DNA of 64,000 bases. It comes from Winogradskyella algicola (GTDB lineage: Bacteria; Bacteroidota; Bacteroidia; Flavobacteriales; Flavobacteriaceae). The notes under the pieces are model-generated. The model worked only from the letters and a program-made list of their open reading frames with translations. It did no database searches and was not told the DNA's origin. The translations under genes and the position numbers were made by a program. Below, piece by piece: positions 43,395 through 52,685 of this stretch; the first letter of the stretch is position 1, and the number at the start of each line of letters is the position of its first letter. The stretch spans positions 124,001-188,000 of the forward strand of contig NZ_SZQF01000006.1 in assembly GCF_005869935.1 (NCBI RefSeq), written 5' to 3'.

Positions 43395-44303
43395 TTATTT
43401 GTACCCTGAGAAATAATACAAATCGTCACCGCCTTCACCTTTGTAGCGTCTTGATGAAATATAGCCAGTAGTTAAATCATCGTTTAAGAAAAAAGAAAAA
43501 TCGTCGCCTCTACTGTTTATAGGCTCTTCTAAGGATTGTGGTTCTTGTTCGGTATCATCAGAATCTAAGTCGTAAACATAAATATCTAAACCACCTTTTC
43601 CACCTTTTCTGTCAGAAGTGAAATACAGTTTATTATCTGCGCTTACAAATGGGAATATTTCTGTACGTGAAGAATTAATGTTTTCTCCCAAACTAGTGAC
43701 TTCACCGTAAGTTTCATGATTAGAAACCGAAACCTTATATAAATCTGACTTTCCTTTGGTTCCCTTTACATCTGAAATAAAATAAAGTGTATTTCCATCT
43801 GGACTCAATGCAGGATGGGCATAGTTATGGTCTGGTTCACAGAATGGTAAGGTTTCAAAATTTGTCCAACCTTTACCCTCTTCATATTCAGCACGCTGAA
43901 TTTGTAAGTTATAAGTCTCTACTCCTTTTAACTTATTAGTACCTTTATCAAGATGATTGGTTGTAAAGTACATGTACTTGCCATCTTTAGAAAAAGTAGC
44001 AGAAGACATATTAAAACGTCCTAGTTCAGTTTTTACGATTGGTTGCTCGTCTTTAATTTCTCCATCTTCACTTAAAGGTGCTTCATACATAATGTAAATA
44101 AAGCCATCGTACTTGTCCTTTATGGCTCTACCACGTTTTGTGGTAAGATTGTGACTAAAAAAAACTTTACCACCAACTACACGAGCGGCAAAATGGTCTA
44201 ACTCTGTGTTAATCTTCAGTTTTTTTACTTCAATATCTTCACTCTGTGAAAATCCGAAAGTAAAAGTCAATAAAGCTATAAGTAAGGTAAATTTGGATGT
44301 CAT
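43395..44303 (-). CDS. PD40 (WD40-like beta-propeller) exported protein
   Basis: 302 residues with signal peptide FTFGFSQ. Repeated PD40 motifs are visible: SSATFSKDGKYMYFTTNHLDKG, HPALSPDGNTLYFISDVKGTKGKSDLYKV, FPFVSADNKLYFTSDRKGGKGGLDIYVYD. This part resembles the N-terminal propeller of OmpA/PD40 proteins, but no OmpA domain follows. Probably periplasmic; role unknown. Confidence 0.83.
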   Translation of the reverse strand: MTSKFTLLIALLTFTFGFSQSEDIEVKKLKINTELDHFAARVVGGKVFFSHNLTTKRGRAIKDKYDGFIYIMYEAPLSEDGEIKDEQPIVKTELGRFNMSSATFSKDGKYMYFTTNHLDKGTNKLKGVETYNLQIQRAEYEEGKGWTNFETLPFCEPDHNYAHPALSPDGNTLYFISDVKGTKGKSDLYKVSVSNHETYGEVTSLGENINSSRTEIFPFVSADNKLYFTSDRKGGKGGLDIYVYDLDSDDTEQEPQSLEEPINSRGDDFSFFLNDDLTTGYISSRRYKGEGGDDLYYFSGYK

Positions 44304-44387
44304 ACTTTAAGTATTGTAATGATTTATAGTTTTTAGTACAGATAAGTAATAGAACAAAACACTTATCTAGCAAATGTTTATTGTAGG

Positions 44388-45563
44388 TTATTCTCTTCTG
44401 TACTGTTTTGTTTCTTCAAAAACATGTTCTAAAATGGCTTTATCTTTATCTGTAAATTCCTCATTTCTCCTTGCCATAACCACTTCTGCCACTTCAAACG
44501 CTTTGTTGGTTTTATAAGTTACAAAACCTTTGCTGCCGCCCCAAGAAAAACTCGGTACGAAATTGCGTGGAAACCCACTTCCAAAGATATTAGAACTTAC
44601 ACCAACAACTGTACCAGTATTAAACATCGTATTTATACCACATTTACTATGGTCTCCCATCATTAAGCCACAAAACTGCAAACCTGTTTTGGCAAAACCA
44701 CCTGTTTGATAGTTCCATAGTCTTATTTCTGCATAATTATTTTTAAGATTGCTATTGTTAGAGTCTGCGCCAATGTTACACCACTCACCTAATACCGAAT
44801 TACCTAAGAAACCATCATGTCCTTTGTTAGAAAAACCAAAGATTACTGAATTGTTTACTTCTCCTCCTACTTTACTATGTGGTCCTACTGTAGTTGGTCC
44901 ATATATTTTGGTTGCTAATTTTAGTGTTGCGTTATTACAAAGCGCTAAAGGTCCTCTCACGACAGTACCTTCCATAATTTCAGCATCTTTGCCAATATAT
45001 ATTGGACCTGAATTTGCGTTAAGCGTTACAAAATTGAGTTTTGCACCTTTTTCAATAAAGATATTTTCAGGATTAAGAGTCTTTACTGTAGCAGGAATAG
45101 GCTCAGACTTTCGTCCATTTGTAATAAGATTGAAATCCTCTTCTATAGCATCACCATTCTTAGAAAAAATATCCCAGGTGTTTTCAATTTTTAAAATATC
45201 ACCTTCAAATTCAATAGCCTCAAAATTTGAAAAGTCATTAACCTCTTCTCCTTCTTTGGCAAAAAAAGCGATGACATCTTCACCTTTAAATAGTGCTTGG
45301 TTATCACTTAAGTTTTTAATCACCTCCACAACTTCTGTATTTGGTAAAAATGAAGCATTAATCATTATGTTCTCTTCCATTTCTACCATTGGAAACTTGT
45401 CGGATAGATAATCTTCTGTAACAGTGGTTGTAGTATACTCTAAGAAGGATTCCCATTTCTGACGAATCGTTAATATGCCTACTCTAATGTCTGCCACAGG
45501 TCTGGTATAAGTAAAAGGTAAGAGGTTGTCTCTGTACGGTCCGTCAAAAAGTATGTAGTTCAT
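44388..45563 (-). CDS. GlmU-like sugar nucleotidyltransferase/acetyltransferase (Bacteroidota alternative form)
   Basis: 391 residues. The N-terminal part (MNYILFDGPYRDNLLPFTYTRPVADIRVGILTIRQKWE) is a reduced nucleotidyltransferase-like domain; the C-terminal half is a left-handed beta-helix with hexapeptide repeats (IYIGKDAEIMEGTVVRGP, GGEVNNSVIFGFSNKGHDGFLGNSVLGEWCNIGADSNNSNLKN). This layout is that of the putative alternative GlmU found in Bacteroidota, proposed to make UDP-GlcNAc. It is separated from rpmE2 by a terminator. An antisense frame of 220 codons within it is a shadow. Confidence 0.85.
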   Translation of the reverse strand: MNYILFDGPYRDNLLPFTYTRPVADIRVGILTIRQKWESFLEYTTTTVTEDYLSDKFPMVEMEENIMINASFLPNTEVVEVIKNLSDNQALFKGEDVIAFFAKEGEEVNDFSNFEAIEFEGDILKIENTWDIFSKNGDAIEEDFNLITNGRKSEPIPATVKTLNPENIFIEKGAKLNFVTLNANSGPIYIGKDAEIMEGTVVRGPLALCNNATLKLATKIYGPTTVGPHSKVGGEVNNSVIFGFSNKGHDGFLGNSVLGEWCNIGADSNNSNLKNNYAEIRLWNYQTGGFAKTGLQFCGLMMGDHSKCGINTMFNTGTVVGVSSNIFGSGFPRNFVPSFSWGGSKGFVTYKTNKAFEVAEVVMARRNEEFTDKDKAILEHVFEETKQYRRE

Positions 45564-45587
45564 TTTAAATTGAATTTATGTAAAAAT

Positions 45588-45622
45588 AAAAAAAGCCCTT
45601 CTACAAAAGAAAGGCTTTTTAA
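45588..45622 (-). terminator. Intrinsic terminator after rpmE2
   Basis: AAAAAGCCCTTCT, loop, AGAAAGGCTTTTT: a hairpin with a T-run on both strands, placed just after the L31 stop and before the GlmU-like gene. Confidence 0.85.
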
Positions 45623-45641
45623 TTTATCTAAACAACTAAGA

Positions 45642-45893
45642 TTATTTCTTAAACTTAGCGTATTTGTTTTTAAATTTATCAATACGACCAGCTGTATCTA
45701 CCAATTTAGATTTACCAGTGTAGTAAGGATGAGAAGTTCTAGAAATTTCCAATTTTACTAATGGATATTCAACACCATCAACCTCAATAGTTTCATTTGT
45801 CTCTGCTGTAGACTTAGTTAAAAACACCTCGTCGTTAGACATGTCTTTAAATGCTACTACTCTATAATTTTCTGGATGTATTCCTGCTTTCAT
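45642..45893 (-). CDS. rpmE2: 50S ribosomal protein L31, type B (zinc-free)
   Basis: 83 residues from the ATG at 45893 ([20 protein letters not shown]). A longer frame from 45971 is not real: it would cross the promoter at 45932-45962. Typical type B L31: no CxxC zinc ribbon, ending [30 protein letters not shown]. As the zinc-independent form, it is a usual choice in Bacteroidota. Single-gene unit with its own promoter and terminator. Confidence 0.96.
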   Translation of the reverse strand: MKAGIHPENYRVVAFKDMSNDEVFLTKSTAETNETIEVDGVEYPLVKLEISRTSHPYYTGKSKLVDTAGRIDKFKNKYAKFKK

Positions 45894-45931
45894 CGCTATA
45901 TACTTTAAATAATTTCGATTTTTTCGAGGTG

Positions 45932-45962
45932 CAAATTTAAGCAAATTTTGTAATTCTACAAT
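45932..45962 (-). promoter_or_regulatory. rpmE2 promoter
   Basis: Minus strand ATTG (45959-45962), 19 bases, TAAATTTG (45932-45939). Good match in both boxes and spacing. Confidence 0.75.
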
Positions 45963-46053
45963 CTTTTTCAAAATTTTTATTTCACCTATTAGTGTAACAA
46001 TTTAGTATCTTTGAGTACTAACTAGGCAATTAACTAACAAAATCAACCTTATT

Positions 46054-46587
46054 ATGGAAAAATCTTTTAAATCCTCTTCAACTCAATACGGCTTATATCT
46101 AGCATTAATTCTTTCTTCATTAACAATCATAGGATATGCAGCTTATTTAGATTTATTTACCAAATGGTGGTTTGGAATTAGCCAAATGATTTTGGTAATC
46201 ATTTTTGGTATTATTTCAGCAGTTAAAGCTAGAAATATTATGGGAGGTTTTATTTCATTTAAAGATGCATTTACAGCTTTTTTCTTAACTATCGTAATTG
46301 GTATTGTAATACCTGCACTTGTCGGTTTAGTTATTTTCAATTTTGTAGACCCAGAAGCAGCTACAGTACTCCAAGAAAAAATTATAGAATCCCAACTAAG
46401 GATGATGGAAAATTGGGGTGCACCTCAAGAAACAATAGATGAAGCACTTAAACAGATTGAGGCTCAGGGAAGCTTTTTTACCATAACAAACACATTGAAA
46501 TCTATCGCATACCAACTTATTGGATTTAGTGTTGTAGGTTTAATTGTAGCGTTAGTGGTTAAAAAATCTGACCCTAACGCTGCTTAA
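46054..46587 (+). CDS. DUF4199 membrane protein
   Basis: 177 residues with four membrane helices (LYLALILSSLTIIGYAAYL, ISQMILVIIFGIISAV, FTAFFLTIVIGIVIPALVGLVIF, LIGFSVVGLIVALVV). RNIMGGFISFKDAFTAFF and the extracytoplasmic helix with MENWGAPQETIDEAL are the family marks. Function unknown. It directly precedes a GT2 glycosyltransferase in the same direction, a common pair in Flavobacteriia. TATCTTTG at about 46009-46016 is a likely -7 box. Confidence 0.85.
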   Translation: MEKSFKSSSTQYGLYLALILSSLTIIGYAAYLDLFTKWWFGISQMILVIIFGIISAVKARNIMGGFISFKDAFTAFFLTIVIGIVIPALVGLVIFNFVDPEAATVLQEKIIESQLRMMENWGAPQETIDEALKQIEAQGSFFTITNTLKSIAYQLIGFSVVGLIVALVVKKSDPNAA

Positions 46588-46633
46588 AAAAAATCAATTA
46601 TTTTTGAAGTCTATAAATTAGACCATTCAAAAT

Positions 46634-47587
46634 ATGAATATATCAGTAGTTATACCACTACTCAACGAACGCGACTCTTTAAAAGAACTACACGATTGGA
46701 TTGTATCTGTGATGCAATCCAATTCGTTTTCTTACGAAATTCTGTTTATTGACGATGGTAGTACTGATGATTCTTGGAGAGTGATTTCACAACTAGCCGA
46801 AGCCAATACCAATGTAAAAGGTATTCGTTTTTTAAAAAACTTTGGGAAATCTCAAGCCTTACATGCTGGTTTTGCTACTGCCAAAGGGGATGTTGTAATC
46901 ACTATGGATGCAGATTTACAAGATAATCCTGATGAAATCCCTGAGTTATACGACATGATAACCCATAAAGGTTTTGACCTTGTTTCTGGTTGGAAAAAGA
47001 AACGTTTCGATTCCGTAATTACTAAAAACCTACCCTCTAAGCTTTTTAATTGGGCTGCAAGAAGAACATCTGGAGTAAAACTTCATGATTTTAACTGTGG
47101 ACTTAAAGCTTACAGCAACACTGTTGTAAAACATATTGATGTTTATGGCGAGATGCATCGTTACATTCCTGTATTGGCTAAAAATGCTGGCTTTAACAAC
47201 ATTGGTGAAAAAGTTGTAAAACACCAAGCCAGAAAATATGGCCACACAAAATTTGGCATGAATCGCTTTATCAATGGATTTTTAGACCTTATTACTATAT
47301 GGTTTGTTTCGCGCTTTGGTAAACGTCCTATGCATCTCTTTGGTGCGCTTGGAGTTATTATGTTTATCATTGGTTTTGGATTTGCATTTTATTTAGGCTT
47401 GGATAAATTGTTCTTTAATCCCACAGGAAGACTTATCACTGACCGACCACAATTCTACATCGCGCTTTCAACGATGATTATTGGATCTCAATTATTTATT
47501 GCAGGGTTTTTAGGCGAACTTATTTTACGATCTAAGCGTCAACAACAACGCTATTACATTAAGGAAGCATTAAATGTTTCTGAATAA
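46634..47587 (+). CDS. Family 2 glycosyltransferase, polyprenyl-phosphate type
   Basis: 317 residues. The GT-A domain shows VVIPLLNERDSLKEL, LFIDDGSTDDSW, FLKNFGKSQALHAGFATAKGDVVITMDADLQDNPDEIPEL and DFNCGLKAYS; two C-terminal membrane helices follow (FGALGVIMFIIGFGFAFYLG; IALSTMIIGSQLFIAGFLGEL). This is the DPM1/GtrB-like group that transfers a sugar to undecaprenyl phosphate on the cytoplasmic side. The sugar is unknown. Downstream lie a sugar phosphomutase and an MsbA-like exporter, fitting envelope glycan or lipid production. Confidence 0.92.
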   Translation: MNISVVIPLLNERDSLKELHDWIVSVMQSNSFSYEILFIDDGSTDDSWRVISQLAEANTNVKGIRFLKNFGKSQALHAGFATAKGDVVITMDADLQDNPDEIPELYDMITHKGFDLVSGWKKKRFDSVITKNLPSKLFNWAARRTSGVKLHDFNCGLKAYSNTVVKHIDVYGEMHRYIPVLAKNAGFNNIGEKVVKHQARKYGHTKFGMNRFINGFLDLITIWFVSRFGKRPMHLFGALGVIMFIIGFGFAFYLGLDKLFFNPTGRLITDRPQFYIALSTMIIGSQLFIAGFLGELILRSKRQQQRYYIKEALNVSE

Positions 47588-47660
47588 CAGCTTTTTGATT
47601 ACCTTTTTAAATTAAGCTTACACAAGTTTTTTTACATTTGTATAACAATTATTTTTACCC

Positions 47661-49388
47661 ATGATTTATATTAAACCAGAAATACTAGAACGCGTAAACA
47701 CTTGGTTAACACCAACTTTTGACGAAGAAACTCAGAACCAAATTAAAAATATGATTGCTTCTGACCCTAAAGGATTGGAAGAAAGTTTTTATAAAAATTT
47801 AGAGTTTGGTACAGGCGGAATGCGTGGTATAATGGGTCTTGGCACTAACCGTATTAATAAATATACATTAGGAAAAAACACCCAAGGGTTAAGTAATTAT
47901 TTAAAGAAAGTTTTTTCTGGTGAACAAATAAAAGTTGCTATAGCTTACGATTGTAGACATAACAGTAAAGCGTTTGGTAAAGTGGTTGCTGATGTGTTTT
48001 CTGCTAATGGTATTCAAGTATATTTATTTGAAGACTTAAGACCTACTCCAGAGCTTTCTTTTGCACTTAAGCATTTAGGATGTCATTGTGGTATTGTATT
48101 AACAGCGTCTCATAATCCGCCAGAATACAATGGCTATAAGGTATATTGGCAAGATGGCGGACAATTAGTTCCTCCTCAAGATGGTGAAATCATTGCAGAA
48201 ATAAACAAGTTAGATTATTCTGAGATTAAATTTGAAGCTAATTCAGATTTAATTGAATACATGGGCAAAGCTATTGACGATGTATTTATTGATGCTTCTA
48301 TTAAAAATGGAAGTTTTAGTACCTCTTCAGAGGCTAAAGAAAATTTAAACATCGTTTTTACATCGCTTCATGGTACGTCTATCATGGCAATACCAGAAAC
48401 TTTAAAACGTGCTGGTTATACCAACGTCAACATTGTTGAAGAACAAAAAGATCCTAACGGAGATTTCCCAACTGTAGTATCACCAAACCCAGAAGAGCCA
48501 GAAGCTCTAAAAATGGCAATGGAATTAGCTAAAAAAGTAGATGGTGATATTGTTATTGGTACAGATCCAGATTGCGACAGATTAGGTGTTGTTGTCAGGA
48601 ATCTAGAAAACGAGTTGGTGATTCTTAATGGTAATCAAACTATGATCTTAATGACCGATTTCCTTTTAAAACAATGGCAAAAAGAAGGGAGAATTAATGG
48701 TAAACAATTTGTAGGTTCTACAATTGTGTCTACTCCAATGATGTCTGTTTTAGCCAATGCTTATGATGTGGAATGCAAAATTGGCTTAACTGGTTTTAAA
48801 TGGATTGCCAAAATGATAAAAGACTTTCCTCAACTAGAATTTATTGGTGGTGGTGAAGAAAGTTTTGGTTTTATGGTTGGTGATTTTGTGAGAGATAAAG
48901 ACGCTGTAACCTCTACCCTTTTGGCATGCGAAATAGCTGCACAGGCTAAAGCTGAAGGCAAAACTTTATATGAAAAACTGATAGATTTATATGTAGAACA
49001 TGGTTTCTTTAAGGAACGTTTAGTATCGCTTACCAAAAAAGGTATAGAGGGTGCTGCTGAAATTAAACAAATGATGATTGATGCTAGAAATAATCCTTTA
49101 AAAGAAATTAATGGAGAAAAAGTTGTGCTTATTGAAGATTATCAAACTTCAATTTCTAAAAATCTTCAAACTTTAGAGGAAAAAGTCATAGATGTGCCAA
49201 AATCCAATGTTTTGATTTATTACACGGAGGAAGGTAGTAAGATTGCGCTTAGGCCTAGTGGTACAGAACCAAAAATTAAATTCTATATCAGTGTTAATAC
49301 AGATCTTGACAATGTGTCTGCTTTTGCGGCAACGGAGCAGTTATTGGAAAGCAAGATTGATGCTATCCTTAAGGATATGAATTTATAG
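47661..49388 (+). CDS. Phospho-sugar mutase (phosphoglucomutase/phosphomannomutase)
   Basis: 575 residues of the alpha-D-phosphohexomutase superfamily, the long PgcA-like form. Active-site phosphoserine loop: [20 protein letters not shown]; metal loop: [15 protein letters not shown]; sugar loop: [10 protein letters not shown]; phosphate-binding loop: [14 protein letters not shown]. It interconverts glucose-1-P and glucose-6-P or similar. TACATTTG about 30 bases before the ATG may be its -7 box. The MsbA-like gene follows by three bases. Confidence 0.95.
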   Translation: MIYIKPEILERVNTWLTPTFDEETQNQIKNMIASDPKGLEESFYKNLEFGTGGMRGIMGLGTNRINKYTLGKNTQGLSNYLKKVFSGEQIKVAIAYDCRHNSKAFGKVVADVFSANGIQVYLFEDLRPTPELSFALKHLGCHCGIVLTASHNPPEYNGYKVYWQDGGQLVPPQDGEIIAEINKLDYSEIKFEANSDLIEYMGKAIDDVFIDASIKNGSFSTSSEAKENLNIVFTSLHGTSIMAIPETLKRAGYTNVNIVEEQKDPNGDFPTVVSPNPEEPEALKMAMELAKKVDGDIVIGTDPDCDRLGVVVRNLENELVILNGNQTMILMTDFLLKQWQKEGRINGKQFVGSTIVSTPMMSVLANAYDVECKIGLTGFKWIAKMIKDFPQLEFIGGGEESFGFMVGDFVRDKDAVTSTLLACEIAAQAKAEGKTLYEKLIDLYVEHGFFKERLVSLTKKGIEGAAEIKQMMIDARNNPLKEINGEKVVLIEDYQTSISKNLQTLEEKVIDVPKSNVLIYYTEEGSKIALRPSGTEPKIKFYISVNTDLDNVSAFAATEQLLESKIDAILKDMNL

Positions 49389-49391
49389 TAC

Positions 49392-51218
49392 ATGGATTAC
49401 ATAAAAAAACTATCTCGATTTATTATTCCGTACAAACGTTACGGCATTTTAAATATAATCTCTAATATCTTTTACGCACTTTTTAGCACCTTGGCAATGA
49501 TATCTTTGATGCCTATGATTAACGTGTTATTTGGTGAAGGTAAAAAGGTAACAGAAAAACCAATATACCAAGGCATAAAAAATATTAAGTCTTATGCTGA
49601 AAACTCAATTAACTATTTAATTACAACAACATCAGAGCAATATGGAGCGCAACGTTCATTGTTATATATGATTATTCTAATAATAAGTCTTTTTTTATTA
49701 AAGAACCTTTTTAATTATTTGGGATTATACTTTATCACGTTTTTACGCAACGGAGTACTAAAAGATCTTAGAAATGAAATCTATAATAAAGTTACCCATT
49801 TACCAATATCGTATTATTCTGAAAAAAAGAAAGGTGATATTATAGCCCGAATTTCAGGTGATGTAAATGAAGTAAAAAACTCATTATTAGCTATTTTAGA
49901 ACTTATTGTAAAGGAGCCTTTAACCATCTTATTTGCAATTATTGCGATGTTTATGATATCTGTTAAGCTCACAATTTTTGTCTTTCTTTTTATTCCTATA
50001 TCAGGTTTTATAATCTCAAGAATAGGTAAAAGTTTAAAGAAAAAATCAAACAGAGTTCAGACAGAGCAAGGTGTTTTTCTTTCCACTTTAGAAGAAACCT
50101 TGAGTGGCCTAAAGGTTATAAAAGGATTTAATGCAGAAAAAAGATTTAATGACGAGTTTCAAAAATCCACCAACCGTTTTTATAATTTTTCTAATACTTT
50201 GATGAATCGTCAAAATCTAGCATCTCCAACAAGTGAAGTTTTGGGTATTATAACCATAGCTGTTTTACTGTGGTATGGAGGTAGCATGGTACTAGTAGAT
50301 AAAACTTTATCAGGTGGCGCCTTTATTGGCTATATAGGTTTAGCTTGGCAAATTCTTACACCAGCAAAAGCTATTAGTAAAGCTAGCTATAAAGTTAAAG
50401 CAGGTAATGCAGCAGCAGATCGTGTATTAGAAATTCTTAATACAGAATCACCTCTTAAAGATAAGCCAGACGCAAAAGTGAAATTAGATTTCACATCTCA
50501 ACTTAGTATAGAAAATATTTCATTTAAGTACGAAGAAGATTATGTGCTCAAAAACTTCAATCTTAATGTACCAAAAGGAAAAAGTGTTGCTTTAGTTGGC
50601 CAGTCTGGTAGTGGAAAAAGTACCATTGCTAATCTTGTAACACGATTTTACGATGTTAACGAAGGAAGTATCTCTATTGATGGAGAAAACATAAAAGACC
50701 TCACAAAACATTCCTTACGCAACTTAATGGGACTTGTAACACAAGATTCCATTTTATTCAATGACACTATTAAAAACAATGTGTTATTAGGTAAAGAAGA
50801 TGCTACAGATGATGAGATTATCGACGCCTTAAAGATTGCCAATGCATGGGAGTTTGTAAAAGAATTGCCTATGGGTATTAACACTAATATTGGAGATTCT
50901 GGTAATAAACTCTCTGGTGGCCAAAAACAGCGCTTGAGTATTGCTAGAGCTGTGCTGAAAAATCCGCCTATCATGATTTTAGATGAAGCAACTTCAGCCT
51001 TAGATACAGAAAGTGAGCGCTTAGTTCAAGATGCACTAGAGAACATGATGAAAAACAGAACTTCTATTGTTATAGCACATAGACTTTCAACAATACAAAA
51101 TGCAGACTTAATTGTGGTTATGCAAAAAGGTGAAATTGCTGAACAAGGCTCACACTCAGAACTAATTGCAAAAAATGGGGTTTACAAAAAACTTGTGGAA
51201 ATGCAGAGTTTTGACTAG
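49392..51218 (+). CDS. MsbA-like ABC exporter (fused permease and ATPase)
   Basis: 608 residues. An N-terminal six-helix membrane domain (to about 340) with a large extracytoplasmic loop, then the ATPase: Walker A GQSGSGKST (about 403-411), Q-loop VTQDSILFND, signature KLSGGQKQR (about 507-515), Walker B IMILDEATSALD and HRLSTI. In this form it would flip a lipid, such as lipid A or an undecaprenyl-linked product. It is the last gene of the cluster with the mutase and lies convergent with the 51699 gene. Confidence 0.93.
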   Translation: MDYIKKLSRFIIPYKRYGILNIISNIFYALFSTLAMISLMPMINVLFGEGKKVTEKPIYQGIKNIKSYAENSINYLITTTSEQYGAQRSLLYMIILIISLFLLKNLFNYLGLYFITFLRNGVLKDLRNEIYNKVTHLPISYYSEKKKGDIIARISGDVNEVKNSLLAILELIVKEPLTILFAIIAMFMISVKLTIFVFLFIPISGFIISRIGKSLKKKSNRVQTEQGVFLSTLEETLSGLKVIKGFNAEKRFNDEFQKSTNRFYNFSNTLMNRQNLASPTSEVLGIITIAVLLWYGGSMVLVDKTLSGGAFIGYIGLAWQILTPAKAISKASYKVKAGNAAADRVLEILNTESPLKDKPDAKVKLDFTSQLSIENISFKYEEDYVLKNFNLNVPKGKSVALVGQSGSGKSTIANLVTRFYDVNEGSISIDGENIKDLTKHSLRNLMGLVTQDSILFNDTIKNNVLLGKEDATDDEIIDALKIANAWEFVKELPMGINTNIGDSGNKLSGGQKQRLSIARAVLKNPPIMILDEATSALDTESERLVQDALENMMKNRTSIVIAHRLSTIQNADLIVVMQKGEIAEQGSHSELIAKNGVYKKLVEMQSFD

Positions 51219-51231
51219 CTTCAAAATAAAA

Positions 51232-51699
51232 CTAAAGCAAACCAAAAAAATAGGTCCAATTAGCACCATCACTAATTACAATAACACTTTTACGTAAATC
51301 ACTACCGCTTTCATAAAGATATATCTCATTTGAACCACTTGTAGTACTACCTGAAGAAAATAACTGACCTGTCTCAGTAACTATTTTGGCTGTTACTGTG
51401 TTTGTTGAATTTACATTTCTAATAAAGTACACTCGTCCTGGAACCTCCGAAGGATCAGGTAATTCAAAAGTATCATCTTGAACCTGAGGATTAATTGAAA
51501 TATAAACACCATCATCTATTTCTACAGTTGTACCTGCATTTGTCTGATTACCTGTGCTATTTCCAGTTAAGCTAACAACTTTTACAGATAAGTTACCATT
51601 AATATCCAAAGTACTTTGTGGATTATCTGTATTAATACCTACTTGTGCAAAAATACATGTGGTAAAAACCAGTGAAAAGAGTAGGGAATAAATTTTCAT
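51232..51699 (-). CDS. Secreted Flavobacteriia-type protein with VGINTDNP N-terminal motif
   Basis: 155 residues with a signal peptide (cleavage near IFAQ). The mature N-terminus VGINTDNPQSTLDINGNLSV is the recurrent 'GI-T-NP--TLD--G' motif seen at the start of many Bacteroidota surface proteins that resemble phage-tail adhesins. A beta-rich body follows, ending SDGANWTYFFGLL. No C-terminal T9SS domain. Function unknown. The candidate small RNA and its promoter lie upstream on the same strand. Confidence 0.75.
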   Translation of the reverse strand: MKIYSLLFSLVFTTCIFAQVGINTDNPQSTLDINGNLSVKVVSLTGNSTGNQTNAGTTVEIDDGVYISINPQVQDDTFELPDPSEVPGRVYFIRNVNSTNTVTAKIVTETGQLFSSGSTTSGSNEIYLYESGSDLRKSVIVISDGANWTYFFGLL

Positions 51700-51811
51700 T
51701 GCTTATTAATCTTATAGATACAATAAACCAATGTACGATTTTTCATTAAAAATCTAAAAATATAATCGAGGTAACTACAAAAACATCAGCTAAATAGAAA
51801 AGTTAATACCA

Positions 51812-51894
51812 TTAAAAAAGGATGCATGTAAGACACACATCCTTCATTTTTGTTACCAGATTTGGGGAAACTGATAACAGTTAATAGGTTAAGC
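51812..51894 (-). ncRNA. Candidate small RNA (about 83 nt)
   Basis: On the minus strand a promoter (51900-51931) is followed by a hairpin at 51852-51878: GTTATCAG pairs with CTGGTAAC, extended by TTT/AAA around a CCCC loop with one bulged T. A second hairpin at 51818-51844 (AAGGATG / CATCCTT) ends in a run of six T, which is an intrinsic terminator. No gene on this strand lies upstream of it, so the terminator needs its own transcript. No open frame fits inside. It could instead be an attenuated leader of the 51699 gene. Confidence 0.55.
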
Positions 51895-51899
51895 TGTGT

Positions 51900-51931
51900 C
51901 AAACATATAACAAATAAATCTACAAAACAAG
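51900..51931 (-). promoter_or_regulatory. Promoter of the candidate small RNA
   Basis: Minus strand CTTG (51928-51931), 20 bases, TATGTTTG (51900-51907). It fits TTG-N19/20-TAnnTTTG. Predicted transcription start is near 51894. Confidence 0.6.
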
Positions 51932-51938
51932 AAAAAAA

Positions 51939-51970
51939 TGCTTTTTATCGTATTTATTTGCTTTTTATCG
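51939..51970. promoter_or_regulatory. Tandem repeat upstream of the small RNA promoter (putative activator site)
   Basis: CGATAAAAAGCA (minus strand) occurs twice, at 51959-51970 and 51939-51950, exactly 20 bases apart (two helical turns). The nearer copy ends seven bases before the -33 element, where an activator that contacts RNA polymerase would bind. Read on the plus strand it is also about 120 bases upstream of the sigma gene. Confidence 0.55.
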
Positions 51971-52086
51971 ATATTTTATATTCTTAATTATTGTTTATCA
52001 GGCAGTTACAAATTACACATCGATAATAATTTTTTCAATATTAAACTTTTGCTAATTTAAGTGGTCTAAATACCAAAGTATTTTAC

Positions 52087-52629
52087 TTGATAAACGAAAC
52101 GGATTTCATATTACGTCTCAAAGATCCTAAATCTAAAGAAGCCGCTTTTAGAGAACTTCTAAGTCTCTATAAAGAACGTCTGTATTGGCATATCCGAAAG
52201 ATTGTAATTTCTCATGATGATGCAGATGATGTGTTACAAAATACATTCATTAAAGTATATCGTAGTATAGATAAATTTAAAGGAGACAGTAAGCTATACT
52301 CTTGGTTATATCGCATTGCTACAAACGAATCCATCACTCATATCAATAGAAATGCCAAACGTATGCAAATTACTAATGAGGAACACCAAAATTTAGCTAT
52401 CAATAACCTTACTGCAGATATTTACTTTGAAGGTGATGAAATTCAGCTAAAATTACAAAAGGCTATAGCGTCACTTCCACAAAAACAGCAACTCGTTTTC
52501 AATATGAAATATTTTGACGATCTTAAATACAAAGAAATTGCAGAAATTTTAGAAACCAGTGAGGGAGCTTTAAAGGCCTCATACCATATAGCAGTAAAAA
52601 AAATAGAGAGCTTTTTAAGTTCAGATTAA
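52087..52629 (+). CDS. ECF-type RNA polymerase sigma factor
   Basis: 180 residues: region 2 (FRELLSLYKERLYWHIRKIVISHDDADDVLQNTFIKVYRSI, YSWLYRIATNESI) and region 4 (SLPQKQQLVFNMKYFDDLKYKEIAEILETSEGALKASYHIAVKKI). The frame has an upstream stop at 52042-52044 and no ATG before the conserved part, so the start is TTG at 52087. First gene of a sigma / membrane partner / Spy-like operon (52087-53695). Confidence 0.93.
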   Translation: MINETDFILRLKDPKSKEAAFRELLSLYKERLYWHIRKIVISHDDADDVLQNTFIKVYRSIDKFKGDSKLYSWLYRIATNESITHINRNAKRMQITNEEHQNLAINNLTADIYFEGDEIQLKLQKAIASLPQKQQLVFNMKYFDDLKYKEIAEILETSEGALKASYHIAVKKIESFLSSD

Positions 52630-52660
52630 ACCATTTTGTTATTTTAAAGTCATAGAAATA

Positions 52661-52684
52661 GATACTGAAACAAGTTCAGCATAA
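52661..52684. repeat. Family D fragment abutting a start codon
   Basis: GATACTGAAACAAGTTCAGC then ATAA, with CTGAA/TTCAG pairing at 52665-52679. It stops one base before the GTG start at 52686. The same unit appears in the larger repeat at 53704-53832. Confidence 0.65.
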
Positions 52685-52685
52685 A

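Noticed and set aside
44749-45411. A 220-codon open frame on the plus strand
   Set aside because: It is antisense to the clear GlmU-like gene, has an unnatural composition for a protein, and has no start context. A shadow frame.
45894-45971. Longer N-terminus for L31
   Set aside because: The extension covers the promoter at 45932-45962 and has no counterpart in L31 proteins.
51939-51970. The tandem 20-bp repeat as an operator of the sigma gene at 52087
   Set aside because: Possible, but its place seven bases before the -33 box of a minus-strand promoter fits control of the small RNA better. Kept as the secondary reading.
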